Shown piece after piece: positions 60,219 through 64,000 of a DNA stretch of 64,000 nt (positions are counted from its first letter, which is position 1; each line of letters begins with the position of its first letter). Position numbers and translations under genes: made by a program. The notes under the pieces are model-generated. The model was not told the origin of the DNA. It was given only the letters and a program-made list of their open reading frames with translations, and ran no database searches. Source of the stretch: Acinetobacter silvestris (GTDB taxonomy: Bacteria > Pseudomonadota > Gammaproteobacteria > Pseudomonadales > Moraxellaceae); contig NZ_NEGB01000002.1 in the NCBI RefSeq assembly GCF_002135235.1, positions 124,001 to 188,000 on the forward strand. Reading direction: 5' to 3'.

Positions 60219-61565
60219 TCAGCACAAATACTCAAGATAGTCAGCCCATTTTTGCAACCATTCAGCACACTCATTTTCATAAGTGTGTAAATTATAAGTT
60301 CCTTCAATCCCTTTTTTTGAATGTCCTAATACTGCTTCTCCTACATCTGTCGGGCATCCCAACCTAGATAGGCCCGTTCTCACCGTTCTTCTTAAATCAT
60401 GAGGATTCCAATCTTCCATATCTTTCGGCCATAACTGTCGAGGTTGAAAATTACAATTTTTGATCCTATCCTCACCTTTTAAAATCCATTTTGTTTCTGT
60501 TAATGTTTTTTGTGCAATTGGTTTCCCAGTACGAAATGAAGGAAATAAATAAGAACTATTAATACTTGGTAGCTCTTTTAAGTGCTTTATACATTGTATT
60601 GAAAGCTGTACATATCGCTCACTACCATTTTTAGTTCCTTTTAAGTGCCATGTTGCTTTTTCTAAATCAATATCTTTCCACTCCGCTGCACAGATTTCAC
60701 CTGTACGACAACCTGTCCAAAGAGTAATAAGTAAAATACTTTTATGATGCTTAGAAAACCCTGATTCAGGAAGCCAAAAAAGTACATGTTTTAATTCCGA
60801 ATCCGAAAGTATACGAGTGCGCTTAGTAGAGGTAAGCTTTATCTTAGTTTGCTTTAAACTTGATTTAGCGAGCAACGCTGGATTAGCAAAACTATCAGAA
60901 AAATAATCTAAACCAATTGCATAATCATAAGCTGCTATTAGCTCAGATAAAACCCTGCCTGCTTGTACTTGCGCTCCACGATCAACAATACCTTTAATAA
61001 ATTCTACAATCTCTTTCCTAATAACACTATCTGCTTGTCGAAGACCCAAGACAGCAACCACATCGACATAAAGTGTCCGCCTTGTTTCAATTTGTCCTTT
61101 TAGCTTACGCGAACCTTCAATCTTTTTTTTTGCACCTGTCCGCTGATCAATTACAACCCTATCTTCAATCACCTCTGTTAAATATAAATCAACTATATCT
61201 TTGACAGTTAATGACTTTATTACAATTGTCGACTCTTGCTTTTTTTGTTTATTTACAATTTTCTCTTCTTTTCGTTCAGTTGCAGGACATATTCCCTGTG
61301 ATCTTAAGAATTTTAAACGTTGAAGTTCTATACGTGCTTCCGCTAATGACATATTGGGATAATTACCCAAAGTAATTTTCTTAAGAGAATTATCTACAGG
61401 GCTTCTATATCTATAAACAAAACTTTTCAGACCTGTTTTACCACAGACAACACGCAAACCAATATATTCAGCAATATCACTTTTATCTGGATCGCCAATT
61501 TTCATCTTATCTATTGCACGAGCTGAAAGTGCAACTTTCTTTTTGCTGTTTATTTCCTCATTCAT
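60219..61565 (-). CDS. Tyrosine-type integrase, intact
   Basis: 448 residues, no frameshift. N-terminal arm-binding domain (VALSARAIDKMKIGDPDK, GLKSFVYRYR, LGNYPNMSLAEARIEL), a basic linker, core-binding region, and catalytic domain with Arg in LWTGCRTGEICAAEW, the box NPHDLRRTVRTG, His in LGHSKKGIEGTY and the candidate Tyr in TYNLHTY. It is only distantly related to the two integrase relics in this island. It reads away from the right mutS junction, 230 bases from it, and is the best candidate for mobilising the present island. Confidence 0.9.
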   Translation of the reverse strand: MNEEINSKKKVALSARAIDKMKIGDPDKSDIAEYIGLRVVCGKTGLKSFVYRYRSPVDNSLKKITLGNYPNMSLAEARIELQRLKFLRSQGICPATERKEEKIVNKQKKQESTIVIKSLTVKDIVDLYLTEVIEDRVVIDQRTGAKKKIEGSRKLKGQIETRRTLYVDVVAVLGLRQADSVIRKEIVEFIKGIVDRGAQVQAGRVLSELIAAYDYAIGLDYFSDSFANPALLAKSSLKQTKIKLTSTKRTRILSDSELKHVLFWLPESGFSKHHKSILLITLWTGCRTGEICAAEWKDIDLEKATWHLKGTKNGSERYVQLSIQCIKHLKELPSINSSYLFPSFRTGKPIAQKTLTETKWILKGEDRIKNCNFQPRQLWPKDMEDWNPHDLRRTVRTGLSRLGCPTDVGEAVLGHSKKGIEGTYNLHTYENECAEWLQKWADYLEYLC

Positions 61566-61660
61566 ATTAGGATTCCTTTTTGTTAATCAGTCTCAATTTG
61601 TTAAGATAGCAACCGAGAAGAATCAACTCGATCTCACACACTGTTGATAAAATTCTAACA

Positions 61661-61688
61661 TAAAAAAGGTATACTAAAAGGTATACTT
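61661..61688 (+). repeat. Right copy of island-flanking direct repeat
   Basis: Contains ATACTAAAAGGTATACTT at 61671-61688, identical to 33877-33894. Here the leading unit is complete (GGTATAC twice, 14 bases apart). It lies about 100 bases upstream of the intact integrase start and 150 bases before the right mutS junction. Confidence 0.7.
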
Positions 61689-61794
61689 TTTCTCTAGATT
61701 AAATCAGATTTACACAGAAGCTATTAGAATTGGTTAGACAGCCAAGCTTTCAAATTAATTTTATTTATTATTTAAATTTAAGGATTTAACATAC

Positions 61795-64000
61795 ATGAAT
61801 AGCACAGAAACAATGGCTGACCTATCTACACTCACCCCTATGATGCAGCAGTATTTAACGATAAAAATGCAACATCCGCATTCGTTAATGTTCTATCGAA
61901 TGGGTGATTTTTATGAGCTATTTTTTGATGATGCACATAAGGCTGCAAAACTATTAGGAATTACCCTGACCCATCGTGGAAAAGCCAATGGTGAACCTAT
62001 TCCAATGGCTGGCGTTCCCTACCATGCAGCTGAAGGATATTTAGCTCGATTGGTTAAAAAGGGCGAAACGGTGGTCATCTGTGAGCAAGTCGGCGAAGTG
62101 ACTGGAAAAGCACCTGTAGAACGTGCCGTAGTCCGTATTATTACCCCAGGAACACTAACGGATGATGCCTTACTTACAGCACAACAAAGCTCAAACTTAG
62201 TTGCCCTCTGCTTTCAACAAAATCAAATTGGTATTGCACTTTTAGATTTAAGTGCTGGTATATTCAAAGTTCAACAACAAGACTTTAAATCTGAAAATTT
62301 ACCCATTGAATTAGCTCGTTTAATGCCAAGCGAGATTTTGGTTGATGAGGATATTGTCGATCCGAATATCATTGAGCATATTAAAAAACAAATTGATTGC
62401 CCAATTACCAAACGTCCAAATGTTGATTTTAATCTCAATAATGCACAAAAAACGCTATGTGATCAGTTTGCAGTGTCTACCCTTTCAGGTTTTGGTATCG
62501 ATCATTTACCCTTGGCTAAAGCCGCAGCAGCGGCATTAATTCATTATGCCAAAGAAACCCAAAAAACAGCTTTACCACATATTCGTTCCATCAAACTAGA
62601 ACAAAGTAGTGATTTTATTGCACTCGATCCTGTCACACGTCGTAATTTAGAAATTATTGATCCATTGTTTGATCATGGTACTTCATTATTTACCTTGCTG
62701 AATGACTGCCAAACTGCGATGGGTGGACGTTTACTCAGTCGAACCCTCATGCAACCCATTCGTGATACTGCCATTCTCGATATTCGTTTAGATGCCATTG
62801 ATACCTTACTCAAAGGCTACCATGAATCGCCTATTCGTTTAGTCCTTAAAGATATTAGTGATATTGAACGTGTGCTCAGTCGTGTCGCATTAGGCAGTGC
62901 GCGCCCGCGTGACATTGTCCAGCTACGTCAAGCCTGTGCACAAATTCCTTTTTTACGACACGCCATCCAACCCATTCTGAATGCACAACAATCTCAACTC
63001 ATTACTCAATTGAATGAAGAATTGGGAGATTTTAATGGCTTACATCAGCGTTTGATGTCTGCGATTGTTGAACACCCCCCCATGTTACTACGCGATGGTA
63101 ATGTAATTGCTGAAGGTTTTGATGCTGAATTAGATGAATTACGCAAAATTCGAGATCATGCGGGTCAATTCCTGATTGATCTTGAAATTCAAGAACGTGA
63201 ACGTACTGGAATTAATACCCTTAAAATCGGCTATAACCGTGTTAGTGGTTATTATTTGGAATTAACACGTGCTCAAGCTGAACAGGCACCTGAGCATTAT
63301 ATTCGTCGTCAGACCTTAAAAAATGCAGAACGCTATATCACGCCTGAACTAAAATCATTTGAAGATAAAGTACTTTCGAGTGAATCACGCGCACTTGCTC
63401 GTGAAAAAATGCTATTTGAAATGTTACTTGAAGAATTACGTGCAGATATCGCTAATTTACAAATGATGAGCAGTGCAATCGCGCAAATTGATTTACTAAC
63501 TAATTTCGCGCATCAAGCCCGTTTAAAAAATTGGTCACGTCCCGAATATAGCCCTGAAATTGGCATTCAGATTACTGCTGGTCGACATCCAGTGGTTGAA
63601 GCCTTAATTAAAACCCCATATACCCCAAATGATACTCAGCTTGATTTTAATCATCGTATGGCGATTATTACTGGGCCAAATATGGGGGGTAAATCAACCT
63701 TTATGCGTCAAACTGCATTAATTAGTTTATTGGCATATTGTGGCAGTTTTATTCCGGCAAAATCGGCCAAACTCGGCCCTATTGATCGTATTTTCACGCG
63801 TATTGGTTCAGCTGATGATTTGTCGTCAGGAAAATCAACTTTTATGGTTGAAATGACTGAAACATCTCAAATTTTGCATCATGCCACCAATCAGTCTTTA
63901 GTCCTCATGGATGAAGTCGGTCGAGGAACCAGTACTTATGATGGTTTATCGTTAGCTTGGGCATGTGTCATCGACTTAACCAAACGTATTAAGTGTTTGT
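61795..64000 (+). CDS. mutS: DNA mismatch repair protein MutS (3' end beyond window)
   Basis: ATG 61795 follows AAGGATTTAAC. At least 735 residues are encoded before the window ends. Mismatch-binding domain: Phe of the F-x-E motif region in [18 protein letters not shown]; ATPase Walker A GPNMGGKS at residue 627; later [16 protein letters not shown] and [15 protein letters not shown] (Walker B and signature). MutS detects base mismatches and recruits MutL. The first ~17 codons and the leader came with, or were rebuilt by, the island; the ancestral start lies 28 kb to the left. The frame is intact, so function is probably kept, under a new promoter. Confidence 0.95.
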   Translation, partial: MNSTETMADLSTLTPMMQQYLTIKMQHPHSLMFYRMGDFYELFFDDAHKAAKLLGITLTHRGKANGEPIPMAGVPYHAAEGYLARLVKKGETVVICEQVGEVTGKAPVERAVVRIITPGTLTDDALLTAQQSSNLVALCFQQNQIGIALLDLSAGIFKVQQQDFKSENLPIELARLMPSEILVDEDIVDPNIIEHIKKQIDCPITKRPNVDFNLNNAQKTLCDQFAVSTLSGFGIDHLPLAKAAAAALIHYAKETQKTALPHIRSIKLEQSSDFIALDPVTRRNLEIIDPLFDHGTSLFTLLNDCQTAMGGRLLSRTLMQPIRDTAILDIRLDAIDTLLKGYHESPIRLVLKDISDIERVLSRVALGSARPRDIVQLRQACAQIPFLRHAIQPILNAQQSQLITQLNEELGDFNGLHQRLMSAIVEHPPMLLRDGNVIAEGFDAELDELRKIRDHAGQFLIDLEIQERERTGINTLKIGYNRVSGYYLELTRAQAEQAPEHYIRRQTLKNAERYITPELKSFEDKVLSSESRALAREKMLFEMLLEELRADIANLQMMSSAIAQIDLLTNFAHQARLKNWSRPEYSPEIGIQITAGRHPVVEALIKTPYTPNDTQLDFNHRMAIITGPNMGGKSTFMRQTALISLLAYCGSFIPAKSAKLGPIDRIFTRIGSADDLSSGKSTFMVEMTETSQILHHATNQSLVLMDEVGRGTSTYDGLSLAWACVIDLTKRIKCL

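Larger units (their letters stand above)
33815..61847. mobile_element. Composite genomic island inserted in mutS (~28 kb)
   Basis: Bounded by ATGATGCA copies at 33815-33822 and 61840-61847 inside the two mutS starts. Contents in order: frameshifted integrase, AtuA relic, porin, mvaB, permease, mvaA, MocR regulator, IS5 relic, cdiI, cdiA, cdiB, second integrase relic, orphan gene, IS3 relic, intact integrase. No phage structural genes or conjugation genes are seen. The presence of three integrases and two IS relics indicates stepwise growth. The exact crossover point is inferred, not proven. Confidence 0.8.

Noticed and set aside
33815..61847. The island as a prophage or conjugative element
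   Set aside because: No capsid, tail, lysis, relaxase or type IV secretion genes are present; only integrases and cargo.

Overview
The window looks like an Acinetobacter chromosome. It is AT-rich, the housekeeping proteins read as gammaproteobacterial/Moraxellaceae types, the order purT-glnD-dapC is present, there is a periplasmic glutaminase-asparaginase, and there are relics of an Acinetobacter-type IS5-family (IS17-like) element. No ribosomal RNA and no CRISPR array were seen. One tRNA gene is present.

Layout. (1) 1-5.5 kb is an eroded accessory patch: a partial unknown gene, an AlpA/excisionase-like DNA-binding protein divergent from an unknown 278-aa gene, a CAT-anticodon tRNA with its terminator, a decayed tyrosine recombinase, an alpha/beta hydrolase killed by one stop codon, an IS5 relic, and two small unknown genes. 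(2) 5.8-33.6 kb is ordinary core chromosome: acyltransferase, YebC, Lrp-type regulator, GST, YchF, GNAT, AzlCD exporter, PurT, GlnD, DapC, LysE exporter, AraC regulator with Gpx and MsrB, AlaA, asparaginase, a Sel1 protein, DnaE, TrmJ, CysE and two lipoproteins. (3) 33.8-61.8 kb is a composite genomic island of about 28 kb inserted into the 5' end of mutS. The old mutS start (33773) is stranded on the left. The island supplies a new start, RBS and leader on the right (61795), where mutS reads intact to the window edge.

The island carries a frameshifted P4-type integrase, then a mevalonate-catabolism cluster: mvaA (degradative HMG-CoA reductase), a TctA-like permease, mvaB (HMG-CoA lyase), an OprB-like porin and a fragment of an AtuA-family gene. 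A MocR-type regulator is divergent from it, with three direct repeats next to the mvaA promoter. The inferred route is mevalonate entry through porin and permease, oxidation to HMG-CoA, then cleavage to acetyl-CoA and acetoacetate. An IS5 relic separates this from a contact-dependent inhibition locus (cdiB, a 3994-residue cdiA, and an overlapping membrane-protein immunity gene). Beyond it lie a second integrase relic related to the first, a truncated orphan gene that may be an immunity gene, an IS3 relic and an apparently intact tyrosine integrase next to the right junction. Eighteen-base exact direct repeats lie just inside both ends.

The strongest candidates for a second look are the mutS-replacing island, the mevalonate operon with its unusual transporter and MocR operator, and the toxin-immunity pair at the end of cdiA.
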